Shown here: piece after piece, positions 45,189 through 52,750 of the stretch
How positions within the stretch are numbered: position 1 is the first letter of the stretch
Layout: each line of letters starts with the position of its first letter
From: Sphingobacterium spiritivorum
GTDB lineage: Bacteria > Bacteroidota > Bacteroidia > Sphingobacteriales > Sphingobacteriaceae
Direction of reading: 5' to 3'
Assembly: GCF_016724845.1 (NCBI RefSeq)
Contig: NZ_CP068082.1
Span: 62,001 to 126,000 of the forward strand
DNA: 64,000 bases
Made by a program: the position numbers and the translations under genes
The notes under the pieces: generated by a model
What the model was told of the DNA's origin: nothing
Databases searched by the model: none
The model's input: the letters and a program-made list of their open reading frames with translations, nothing else

Positions 45189-46121
45189 ATGAGAAAAATG
45201 CAACACAAAACAGAAGTGGTCAAAAATGTCCTGATTAGTATCTTTATAAGTTTATTTGCCATTACGGCACTGGCTCAACAGACCAATTTTTTAATAGACC
45301 TTGATTCAGTCCATAATGAATATTCTGTAAGCCGTTTTTCTTTATCAACTCGTGATGTTTATGGAACTAATGATTCTGTCTATCTTTTTAATATAATGCC
45401 AAAATATATAGAAAATCCAAGAGAAAATCCTGAATTTGCTAAAAATAGAATAAAATATCTATTCTTGTTTGTAGTATTCCCAACATTAAATTCGGTTAAA
45501 CAATGGACAACATATGAAGAATTTCCTCATAATATTAACATTCTAAGTTTTAAACAGCTTTTAGCAGATGGACCATCAAATATTGAATTAAAAAATAAGC
45601 CAAAAATTCCTGAGCGGTATGGGATACTTATAAAGAAAGGTCAGAAATATTACAAATCAAACATATCTTATATGCAGACATTTTATGTGAATAATTATCC
45701 AGGTGTCTTTAATGTTCCAGCAAACGTAATTAATACTAATCAACAACTTCTATCGATAAAAGATATGGAGAAAGTATATGAAGCAAATTATAGTGACAAA
45801 GATTTACCCATATTTCCGAACGTTTATTTTCAGGGATTTGATAATATGGGATTAGAGCGTTTCTATCTGTCAAGGAAATTTAGGATTAAGAATATGGATG
45901 CATATCAGTTTTGGACCTTCAAGCCCAGATATGGAGTAAGTCATGGAGAAAGTTGGGAACAGGGAATCGATCGGTTTATCTATATACCTGACAAAGGAAT
46001 CGTTGGAGGTTCTCTTGACTTTTACTTCTATTATCATCGAAAAAAACTGGGTATGACAACTCTGGATTTTAAGAATAACATTAGAGAAGAAAAAGTAATG
46101 CTTGCGGAGCAATATAAGTAA
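45189..46121 (+). CDS. Secreted protein L1, unknown function (paralogue of L2)
   Basis: 310 residues; a signal peptide ends in ALAQQ. No known family. The middle is poorly conserved between L1 and L2. The C-terminal part is nearly identical in both: GIDRFIYIPDKGIVGG, then LDFYFYYHRKKLGMTTLDFK and NNIREEKVMLAEQY. It is aromatic and Tyr/Phe-rich, which suggests a beta fold. It comes at the end of the A1-B1 pair, as L2 follows the A2-B2-A3-B3 series, so the two L proteins close each block. Confidence 0.75.
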   Translation: MRKMQHKTEVVKNVLISIFISLFAITALAQQTNFLIDLDSVHNEYSVSRFSLSTRDVYGTNDSVYLFNIMPKYIENPRENPEFAKNRIKYLFLFVVFPTLNSVKQWTTYEEFPHNINILSFKQLLADGPSNIELKNKPKIPERYGILIKKGQKYYKSNISYMQTFYVNNYPGVFNVPANVINTNQQLLSIKDMEKVYEANYSDKDLPIFPNVYFQGFDNMGLERFYLSRKFRIKNMDAYQFWTFKPRYGVSHGESWEQGIDRFIYIPDKGIVGGSLDFYFYYHRKKLGMTTLDFKNNIREEKVMLAEQYK

Positions 46122-46142
46122 TAGCGTTCATCAGATATTATT

Positions 46143-46313
46143 ATGCACACCGTTTCAAATTTATGGCCATTATTTAATCTGGCGCTGATTGTATTTATTA
46201 TTTTCTTAGTCTATTACTTAGCATTGGTTTTCACAAAAAGTTTTTTTAAAACTATATCAAGAGCGCAACGAATGTCTAAAAGAAATAGCAAAATTATAAA
46301 GTATAATAGATGA
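46143..46313 (+). CDS. Small membrane protein, 56 aa
   Basis: A short frame MHTVSNLWPLFNLALIVFII... with one long hydrophobic helix (residues ~12-32) and a basic tail ends in TGA that overlaps the ATG of A2 (ATGA, 46310-46313). A broken homologue follows L2 at 49473-49648. Comparison suggests that the tail here is frame-shifted by one extra T in a T-run: the other copy reads RFVKLYQESNESLKEIA at that place. It is probably translationally coupled to A2. Confidence 0.55.
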   Translation: MHTVSNLWPLFNLALIVFIIFLVYYLALVFTKSFFKTISRAQRMSKRNSKIIKYNR

Positions 46314-46807
46314 AAAAAGCAATCATATTCTTACTTGCAATGACCCTTCTAATAAATTATGGAGTTTCTCAACAAAAGGATCGTAATCCTGGTTTTGCTG
46401 AATTCAATCGCAGTTTTTCTAAAAATTTTAAATATCCTTTTCAATTAGAAGATAGATGTATTTCAACTGTAACTTTGATGATGGTTACATTTCGTAGTGA
46501 TGGAAGTGTTGACTTAATCGAGTTTTCAGATAGTGTACTTGATCAATTTAAGGATGAATTTTTTAAAGTAAAAGATAAAATAGACTTTAAAAGTGTTTTT
46601 AATGACATCATTAATATAAATCAAGAGAATAAAATAGCTGTCATCCCCATATTTATAGAATCTGAAAAAACCGGGCCTTTAGGATGTGAATCTAATATCA
46701 TTGCTTCGGACCTCAAAAACCTCTATAATTTCTCAGGAAAGCCAATAGCAGGAAATTATTACTTATACTCTAGTCTTTATATTATCAATGCAGTTGTATT
46801 AAACTGA
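46310..46807 (+). CDS. Small secreted TonB-C-like protein, subtype A copy 2
   Basis: 165 residues; signal peptide ending in GVSQQ. Subtype A: FAEFNRSFSKNFKYP, then EDRCIST, VTFRSDGSVDLIEFSDS, IAVIPIFIESEKTG and GCES. Both family cysteines are present. The ending is SGKPIAGNYYLYSSLYII. It starts by overlapping the small membrane-protein gene and precedes B2 by 43 bases. Confidence 0.78.
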   Translation: MKKAIIFLLAMTLLINYGVSQQKDRNPGFAEFNRSFSKNFKYPFQLEDRCISTVTLMMVTFRSDGSVDLIEFSDSVLDQFKDEFFKVKDKIDFKSVFNDIININQENKIAVIPIFIESEKTGPLGCESNIIASDLKNLYNFSGKPIAGNYYLYSSLYIINAVVLN

Positions 46808-46850
46808 GGAATACAAAACAAAAGTATTTATTTCAACAATTCTGTTCTTT

Positions 46851-47348
46851 ATGAAAAATATAATCCTACTATTCTTTACACTTACTTTTTTAAATGCTTC
46901 TGTTTCAGCTCAAAAAAATAATGATTACAAAGGTTACGAAGCATTTTACAAGAGCTTTAACACCTATTTTAAATATCCTCAACAGCTGTCCAAGAGATGT
47001 ATTCCAGTATATACCGTAATGATGATCAAGTTTGGAAAAACAGGAAATATAGATTCAATACAATTTTCAGATAGTGCATTTCCACAATTTGTAACTGAAG
47101 TTATTAGAATAAAAAATAATTTGAACTTTAAAAGCATTTATAATGATCTGGTCGATATAAACAGAAATAATGATATTGTATTAATCCCTATACATATTGA
47201 CACTGAACAGATAGGAGGATGCAAATCTACTATCATACCGCAGGACATAGTAGATTTATTTAAGTTTTCAGGAGAAAGATTAACGGGTAATTATTTTATG
47301 TATCCGGGAATTTATTTCAAAAATTTTGTTGGGATACCCAACTATTAA
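46851..47348 (+). CDS. Small secreted TonB-C-like protein, subtype B copy 2
   Basis: 165 residues; signal peptide ending in SVSAQ. Subtype B: GYEAFYKSFNTYFKYP, SKRCIPV, MMIKFGKTGNIDSIQFSDSA, LIPIHIDTEQIGGCKS, and the ending FKNFVGIPNY. Both cysteines are present. A3 starts 19 bases after its stop. Confidence 0.78.
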   Translation: MKNIILLFFTLTFLNASVSAQKNNDYKGYEAFYKSFNTYFKYPQQLSKRCIPVYTVMMIKFGKTGNIDSIQFSDSAFPQFVTEVIRIKNNLNFKSIYNDLVDINRNNDIVLIPIHIDTEQIGGCKSTIIPQDIVDLFKFSGERLTGNYFMYPGIYFKNFVGIPNY

Positions 47349-47367
47349 TATAGTAACCGTTGAGTTT

Positions 47368-47865
47368 ATGAAAGGAATTATTCTATTATTAGTTGCTATC
47401 CTATTATTTTTAAAGGGAAGCTATGCCCAACAACCGAATAAAGATTCAAATTTTGCAGAATTCAAACGAAGCTTTGTTCTAAATTTCAAATATCCGTCAG
47501 AACTGGATAACAAATGTATTCCCACATTGACACTTATGTTTATTCATTTTTCAATTGATGGGAATGTGACAGCAATAAAATTTTCGGATAGTGCTCTCCC
47601 CCCATTTGTGAACGAAATGCTCAGAATAAAAGATAAGCTAGATTTTAAGAGTATATATAAAGCCGTAAGTAATAACAATAAGGAAAATAGAAATGTCTTG
47701 ATACCTATACAGATTGATGCAGATCAGAAAGGTGATAATGGATGTTTATCAATTGTGGATGAAGAATCACTTAAAAAACTTTATTCTTTTCAAGGACAGC
47801 CAATTTCAGGCAATTATTATCTGTACAAGACCTTATATCTGATTGATCCTGCAAATTCTTTCTAA
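47368..47865 (+). CDS. Small secreted TonB-C-like protein, subtype A copy 3
   Basis: The ATG at 47368 gives 165 residues with a signal peptide ending in SYAQQ; a TTG start at 47326 would overlap B2 and is rejected. Subtype A: FAEFKRSFVLNFKYP, DNKCIPT, IHFSIDGNVTAIKFSDSA, LIPIQIDADQKG, then NGCLS. Both cysteines are present. B3 follows after 18 bases. Confidence 0.78.
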   Translation: MKGIILLLVAILLFLKGSYAQQPNKDSNFAEFKRSFVLNFKYPSELDNKCIPTLTLMFIHFSIDGNVTAIKFSDSALPPFVNEMLRIKDKLDFKSIYKAVSNNNKENRNVLIPIQIDADQKGDNGCLSIVDEESLKKLYSFQGQPISGNYYLYKTLYLIDPANSF

Positions 47866-47883
47866 ACAGTTTAAATTACTTGC

Positions 47884-48405
47884 ATGAAACACATTTTATT
47901 TTTTACCATAAAGAGTATTATTACAACACTAATGATACTCATATATATAAATAATACCTCTGCTCAAAATATTACGAGACATGAGGGATTCGACAGTTTT
48001 TATAACAGTCTTAACACAAATTTCAAATATCCCAACCAGTTAGCTAAACGTTGCATCCCTATTTTTACAATGATGTTTGTCCAGTTTAAAAGTAACGGAG
48101 ATATAGATTATATTAAATTTTCAGATAGTGCATTTTCACAATTTGTAAATGAAATATTTAGAATAAAAGACAAATTAGATTTTAAAAGTGTATATAAGGA
48201 CATCGTTAAAATTGATGCCAGTAACAACTCTGTACTTATCCCTATACATATTGGTATACAATATATTAACGGCTGCAAATCTGTTATTCTTCCAAACGAC
48301 CGGTTAAATCTTCTACATTTTTCCGGAGAAGAATTAGAAGGAAATATTAATATATATCCGGAAGTTTATATCAAAAATTATGTGGGACGAGTTCACTACG
48401 ATTAA
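47884..48405 (+). CDS. Small secreted TonB-C-like protein, subtype B copy 3
   Basis: 173 residues; a long signal peptide ends in NTSAQ. Subtype B: GFDSFYNSLNTNFKYP, AKRCIPI, VQFKSNGDIDYIKFSDSA, LIPIHIGIQYINGCKS, and the ending YIKNYVGRVHY. Both cysteines are present. L2 follows after 86 bases. Confidence 0.78.
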   Translation: MKHILFFTIKSIITTLMILIYINNTSAQNITRHEGFDSFYNSLNTNFKYPNQLAKRCIPIFTMMFVQFKSNGDIDYIKFSDSAFSQFVNEIFRIKDKLDFKSVYKDIVKIDASNNSVLIPIHIGIQYINGCKSVILPNDRLNLLHFSGEELEGNINIYPEVYIKNYVGRVHYD

Positions 48406-48491
48406 TCAGAGTATTCTTACATAAAAGTATTTTTAAGGAGTAATTTCAGATACGAACACAATCGAGGGTAGTGTAAATTATAATCATAAAA

Positions 48492-49439
48492 ATGGAAAAA
48501 CTGGCACAAAATGCAATCCGTAGATTTACACTATTAGGTTTGTTTCTAATAATTTGTAACTCATATTTATCTGGACAGGCAAAATATTTCATAATTGAAC
48601 CCAAGAAGGAAAATCAAAATTATGATTTACATACTTATAAAGTATCTACAAAAACTTTATATGGAATAGATAATAGTGTAGAACTCTATAATATTGTATA
48701 TATAAATAACATCTACGATAAATATGAAGATCCAGAAAAGAACCTAATATTGTTTTCAGTACTGCCAAATTTAGAAGGCAGCAGCGATAATTGGAAAGAA
48801 ATTAGCTTAGACAGTATACAATCCAAATTGCTATCTATTGGAAAGCTTAAAAACCTTTTTCAACGAAATACAATGTCTATATTCTCTGAAAAATATGGTG
48901 AAAAAACAAAGTATTTTAACGAATATAAAATAGTGATTAGAAAAGATGGAAAGTATTTTACACCTTATAATTGCCTTTTACAGTTTTATGCTATCAGAAA
49001 TCGACCAGAAATCTTCAGCAATGTTTATGGAACTATCAATACTAAATTAAATCCTGTAACTGTATCAGATTTCGAATTAATATTTGAGTCTACTTATACT
49101 AAAACAGACTTTCCTATTTATACTTTACCAAATGAAACGTATGTAGCTACCCTTGACCGTCTTAGAGATAGAAGAGAATATCTTTCTAAAAAATGGGAAC
49201 TTAAAGACGGAAATAGTGCATTCCAATTCTGGACATATACTGACTGGCATGAACCTGATTTTTATTATGAGTATGAAAGGGGTATTGACCGGTTTATCTA
49301 TGTGCCTGACAGAGGTATAGTTGGAGGCTCTTTTGATTTTTACTTCTATTATCATCGACAAAAACTGGGCATGACAACTCTGGATTTTAAGAATAACATT
49401 AGAGAGGAAAAAGTAATGCTTGCTGAGCAATATCAGTAA
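48492..49439 (+). CDS. Secreted protein L2, unknown function (paralogue of L1)
   Basis: 315 residues; signal peptide ending in YLSGQ. No known family. Shared with L1: the sequence GIDRFIYVPDRGIVGG and the near-identical last ~45 residues. At the DNA level the last ~100 bases differ by only a few substitutions and the stop is followed by the same TAATAGCG, while the middle of the protein is divergent. This pattern suggests gene conversion or strong constraint on the 3' end. A degenerate copy of the small membrane-protein gene follows. Confidence 0.75.
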   Translation: MEKLAQNAIRRFTLLGLFLIICNSYLSGQAKYFIIEPKKENQNYDLHTYKVSTKTLYGIDNSVELYNIVYINNIYDKYEDPEKNLILFSVLPNLEGSSDNWKEISLDSIQSKLLSIGKLKNLFQRNTMSIFSEKYGEKTKYFNEYKIVIRKDGKYFTPYNCLLQFYAIRNRPEIFSNVYGTINTKLNPVTVSDFELIFESTYTKTDFPIYTLPNETYVATLDRLRDRREYLSKKWELKDGNSAFQFWTYTDWHEPDFYYEYERGIDRFIYVPDRGIVGGSFDFYFYYHRQKLGMTTLDFKNNIREEKVMLAEQYQ

Positions 49440-49472
49440 TAGCGTTTCATAAGAATTCTTAACATCATTAAT

Positions 49473-49648
49473 ATGAAGATCATCTCGAATTTATGATCGT
49501 TATTTAATCTGGGATCGTATTTATAATTTCCTTAGTCTATTACGTAGGATTGGTTTTTACAAAACGTTTTGTAAAACTATATCAAGAGAGCAATGAAAGT
49601 CTTAAAGAAATAGCAAATCATCTTAAAGTTATCAGCAATAAGAAATAA
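49473..49648 (+). pseudogene. Broken copy of the small membrane-protein gene
   Basis: The DNA aligns with 46143-46313: ATG...TCTCGAATTTATG with an early TGA after seven codons, a short deletion in the hydrophobic region and stops in frame. The downstream part reads intact in another frame as LVFTKRFVKLYQESNESLKE and ends NHLKVISNKK at TAA (49646-49648). The gene cannot make the full protein. Where copy 1 is shifted, this copy preserves the original C-terminal frame. Confidence 0.65.
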
Positions 49649-49750
49649 ACTTCCTTTAAAGACTTTTCTCAGACCTGAATTACGGATAAAGATCTTTATA
49701 TTTAAATCCTTTTTAATACAAGTTTATTAACATTTTAATTGGAGTATACT

Positions 49751-50134
49751 ATGTCTTCCAATCCGGTTGTTTATTTTGAAATTCCCGTTCTTGATCTGCA
49801 CCGTGCACGGACTTTCTACGAAGCGGTATTCGGTTTTGAGTTTGAGATGGATAATATTGATAACAATGAAATGGCTATCTTTCCTTTTAAAGAGGAAGAA
49901 AAGGGAATATCCGGAGCTTTAGCTAAAGGTGAGATCTATCAGCCTTCTCTGGCCGGCATTCTGGTCTATTTTTATACACAGGATATTACAAAAACACTGA
50001 ATACTGCCGTCCAAAATGGTGCAGAGATACTTTATCCGGTGACCTCTAATGGTCAGTGGGGGTTTGTTGCTGAATTTAAAGATAGTGAAGGCAACAGAAT
50101 AGGACTGCATCAGGCTCTTACCCATGAGGGATAA
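49751..50134 (+). CDS. VOC-family protein
   Basis: The ATG at 49751 gives 127 residues (MSSNPVVYFEIPVLDLHRAR); a TTG further upstream is less likely. It is a single-module glyoxalase-like protein: PVLDLHRARTFYEAVFGFEF then, in the second half, FKDSEGNRIGLHQA. Cytosolic. It lies 17 bases before an AraC-type regulator gene and may be in one operon with it. Confidence 0.88.
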   Translation: MSSNPVVYFEIPVLDLHRARTFYEAVFGFEFEMDNIDNNEMAIFPFKEEEKGISGALAKGEIYQPSLAGILVYFYTQDITKTLNTAVQNGAEILYPVTSNGQWGFVAEFKDSEGNRIGLHQALTHEG

Positions 50135-50151
50135 TATAATATCCATAGCTT

Positions 50152-51027
50152 ATGCTCCTGTCCATTAACGATTTCTCAGAAAAATATACCTGCACCCAGG
50201 ATACAATATTGCTAAAGCCTGCAGAATTTGCTTTTGTCAGACTTCATGCTTTATCGGAGGAAGTTGTTGCTGCCCGGAATAATTTTTATTTGATTATCCT
50301 CGGTATAGAAGGACAAGGTCATGCAACCGTGTCCCGGCATCAGTTTGAGATCCGGCCTTCATCCATCTCCATCATACCAGCAGAGATCAGCTACAGTTTG
50401 CAGCATTACAGTGCAGATTTCCATGCTGTTGTCTTTGTTTTTGATAGCGCCTTCATAAAAAAAGGATTTGTCAGAAGCGAAGTCATGGACGAACTTTTAT
50501 ATATCAATCCGGAGTACCCCCCTATTTTTGATCTGCCGGAAGCAGATTATGAAGATACCCTGTATAAGCTAAACCGCATACAGCACGAGATCAGGTTACA
50601 ATCCCCTTTCTTTCCGGACATTATCCGGCTCTATGCATTGCAGCTGCTGTATGATTACAACCGTATCTGTGAGATCTGTTTATTAAATTCAGGCACGGGG
50701 CTCAACAGACCTTTTCAGATTCTGTACGCATTCAGAAAACTGGTAGAACAGCATTTTAAAGAATGGAAAACCGTAAAGGATTATGCGGAAATATTACATA
50801 TTTCTCCCAAATACCTAAGCGAATGTGTCAAAGGCCAACTGGGCGTACCTGCTATCCATATTATTCAACAGCGCATAATCCTGGAGTCTGAACTCCTGCT
50901 CAACTACGGTTCTCTGAGTATCAAAGAAATTGCGGAGGAACTGCATTTCGACACCGCTTCTCATTTTTCCAGATATTTTAAAACGGCAAAAGGCATTTCT
51001 CCAACAGAATTTCGCCAAAATCCGTAA
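50152..51027 (+). CDS. AraC-family transcriptional regulator
   Basis: A 291-aa regulator. An N-terminal cupin-type sensor (~20-170; GHATVSRHQFEIRPSSISII) precedes two helix-turn-helix motifs: DYAEILHISPKYLSECVKGQ and SIKEIAEELHFDTASHFSRYF, ending in GISPTEFRQNP. It lies between two VOC genes, one upstream cytosolic and one downstream exported, which makes them likely targets. Confidence 0.92.
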   Translation: MLLSINDFSEKYTCTQDTILLKPAEFAFVRLHALSEEVVAARNNFYLIILGIEGQGHATVSRHQFEIRPSSISIIPAEISYSLQHYSADFHAVVFVFDSAFIKKGFVRSEVMDELLYINPEYPPIFDLPEADYEDTLYKLNRIQHEIRLQSPFFPDIIRLYALQLLYDYNRICEICLLNSGTGLNRPFQILYAFRKLVEQHFKEWKTVKDYAEILHISPKYLSECVKGQLGVPAIHIIQQRIILESELLLNYGSLSIKEIAEELHFDTASHFSRYFKTAKGISPTEFRQNP

Positions 51028-51112
51028 AATTGGTACGTCATACCGTAGTATCGATATTGTACTGCAGTCCTAAACAGGTGACTTTTGTATTATTATCAAA
51101 TACAATACATTT

Positions 51113-51607
51113 ATGAAAAAATCAACATTCATTTGCCTTACTCTTATCCCTCTTCTTAGTGCTATGGTAAATAATCCTGTGTATGCACAATCCTCAACCT
51201 TGACAAAAGCAAAAATAAAAGCAGTACAATTCCGGATCGCAAGACCGACCAACAACTTAAAAGAGGTCGTCAGATTCTACAAAGAAGGCTTAGGTTTGCC
51301 AGAGATAGGCGCCTTCAAGGGACATCAGGGATACGATGGTGTCATGTTAGGGCTTCCGGACAGCGGACATCATCTCGAATTCACTCAATATGCAGACCCT
51401 GTTTCACTGCCAGCTCCTACAAAGGAAAATTTACTGGTGCTATATTATGATATTCCGGAACAGTATGAAGCAGCCAATAAAAGATTACAGGACATGAATA
51501 TTCAAACTGTGGCACCTGAAAACCCATATTGGGAAGGAAAAAGTAAAACCTATGAAGATCCCGATGGCTGGCGGGTTGTTTTATTCAACGGAATATATAC
51601 ACCTTAG
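51113..51607 (+). CDS. Exported VOC-family protein
   Basis: 164 residues with a signal peptide ending in PVYAQ. The mature part is one VOC module: VQFRIARPTNNLKEVVRFYK, GHHLEFTQY, and KTYEDPDGWRVVLFNG. VOC proteins are usually cytosolic, so export is unusual. Signal-bearing versions occur in Bacteroidota, but their substrate is unknown. Downstream of the AraC-type gene by 86 bases. Confidence 0.82.
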   Translation: MKKSTFICLTLIPLLSAMVNNPVYAQSSTLTKAKIKAVQFRIARPTNNLKEVVRFYKEGLGLPEIGAFKGHQGYDGVMLGLPDSGHHLEFTQYADPVSLPAPTKENLLVLYYDIPEQYEAANKRLQDMNIQTVAPENPYWEGKSKTYEDPDGWRVVLFNGIYTP

Positions 51608-51620
51608 ACATTTGTCTGTT

Positions 51621-51650
51621 AAAGGCACAAGCAAAATGCTTGCGCCAGAG
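51621..51650 (+). repeat. REP-like hairpin repeat, copy 1
   Basis: The unit AAAGGCACAAGCA-AAA-TGCTTGCGCCAGAG contains a 10-bp stem (GGCACAAGCA with TGCTTGCGCC, one G-T pair) around a 3-base loop. A second copy in the same orientation begins at 51736. Confidence 0.7.
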
Positions 51651-51678
51651 AAATGACAATGCTTAAGCCTGAACAATT

Positions 51679-51717
51679 CTCTCCTTTTCAAGGAGAGATG
51701 CCCACAGGGCAGAGAGG
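51679..51717. repeat. Double-hairpin element between the two REP-like units
   Basis: CTCTCCTT-TTC-AAGGAGAG (51679-51697) is followed by GCCC-ACA-GGGC (51700-51710) and AGAGAGG. From memory similar double hairpins recur in Sphingobacteriaceae and Flavobacteriia intergenic DNA. It could be a mobile REP-type element or a terminator. Confidence 0.55.
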
Positions 51718-51735
51718 TTACAAACATTAAACTAT

Positions 51736-51765
51736 AAAGGCACAAGCAACATCCTTGCGCCAGAG
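51736..51765 (+). repeat. REP-like hairpin repeat, copy 2
   Basis: The unit AAAGGCACAAGCA-ACA-TCCTTGCGCCAGAG matches copy 1 at all but two positions; one of these (ATC for ATG) weakens the stem. Direct orientation, 115 bases after copy 1. Confidence 0.7.
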
Positions 51766-51826
51766 CAGGAGTAACGATTAAATAAGTATTACGGACGCCG
51801 AAACAGCGATATCTTTTATTCTCATA

Positions 51827-52285
51827 CTATTTTTTCACCAAAGGCATTTCAGAGAGAAACTGAAGTTTTTCCGGATCTTTGAAAACCATTTTACCATCCC
51901 GTTCTTCAATATCTCCATACCCTTCGATTACCGTGTCTCCTTTAAACTTAAAAGCGACCTGACGCACAGAAGTTGTACCCTCAGATTGAAACACATAATC
52001 CGCCAGCAACAGGCTGTCCGTCAATACACCCTCAATACTTCCCGTATTGCGGTCTTTTTCCTTAATCTGATAAGCCAGTTCACCTGTCACCTTACCTTCC
52101 AGATTGGTCAGTTGAAGCACTATAGTATCTCCGTTATTCTGATAGCTGTACGTTACAGGTACAGGATTGCCATCGACATTGGCAACACTGTCCTTAGTCG
52201 AATCCGAACGGCCTGCAGATTGACAGGATACAAGTAATATTCCGGATGTCAGGATTAAAATTCCTTTTAAAATAGATCTTTTCAT
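51827..52285 (-). CDS. Lipoprotein of unknown function
   Basis: The ATG at 52285 gives 152 residues with a good leader and lipobox LLVSC (MKRSILKGILILTSGILLVS-C). Longer frames upstream add an unlikely N-terminus. The mature part is a Ser/Asp-rich linker plus a beta-rich domain (LQLTNLEGKVTGELAYQIKE, GSIEGVLTDSLLLADYVFQS). No family recognised. Confidence 0.78.
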   Translation of the reverse strand: MKRSILKGILILTSGILLVSCQSAGRSDSTKDSVANVDGNPVPVTYSYQNNGDTIVLQLTNLEGKVTGELAYQIKEKDRNTGSIEGVLTDSLLLADYVFQSEGTTSVRQVAFKFKGDTVIEGYGDIEERDGKMVFKDPEKLQFLSEMPLVKK

Positions 52286-52485
52286 ACTATTGTTTTTCAT
52301 TCCTATAACAGCATATGTACTTTTTAACAATAAGTCCAAAGCTAAAAAAGTAACAATAAACTGCACATCTTGTTTCAAAAATCTTTCTTTAGCGGTCCGT
52401 GCTCCTTTATCTACGCTATATTTTTTATGCGGTCTGTGTATCGTATCTCCTTTAATACTCGTTCTGTTAGCAAATCAAATACGAT

Positions 52486-52743
52486 ATGAAACCTATACTT
52501 TACTTATCCTTTATCTTCCTGTTAAGCAGTTGCAATGCCGTTAAGCAAAATACATCGAAACCTAAAGAACTCATCAGAGATTGTCCCGAAGAAAAGATCA
52601 CCAACAAAATGCCCGGCCCGGCTGTAAAAGGAGAAAAAGAAAGAAGCTATTATATCTACAAAGGCAAACGCAAAGAAATAAGTGACTTTGATGAAGCATG
52701 GATTTCCCAAAACTGTGAAGTCAAAGAAACAGTAGTCTATTAA
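52486..52743 (+). CDS. Small lipoprotein, 85 aa
   Basis: A leader with lipobox FLLSSC (Cys16) and a short charged mature part containing two further cysteines (RDCPEEK and SQNCEVK). The frame is opposite in strand to its neighbours and is followed directly by the convergent GNAT gene. Unknown function. Confidence 0.65.
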   Translation: MKPILYLSFIFLLSSCNAVKQNTSKPKELIRDCPEEKITNKMPGPAVKGEKERSYYIYKGKRKEISDFDEAWISQNCEVKETVVY

Positions 52744-52750
52744 TCGTACT

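Noticed and set aside
45119..48418. A 13-bp sequence (AAGAATACTCTGA) upstream of L1 recurs in inverted orientation upstream of L2
   Set aside because: It could be recombination or regulatory sites, but a single 13-bp match in AT-rich DNA is expected by chance, and spacing to the L starts differs.
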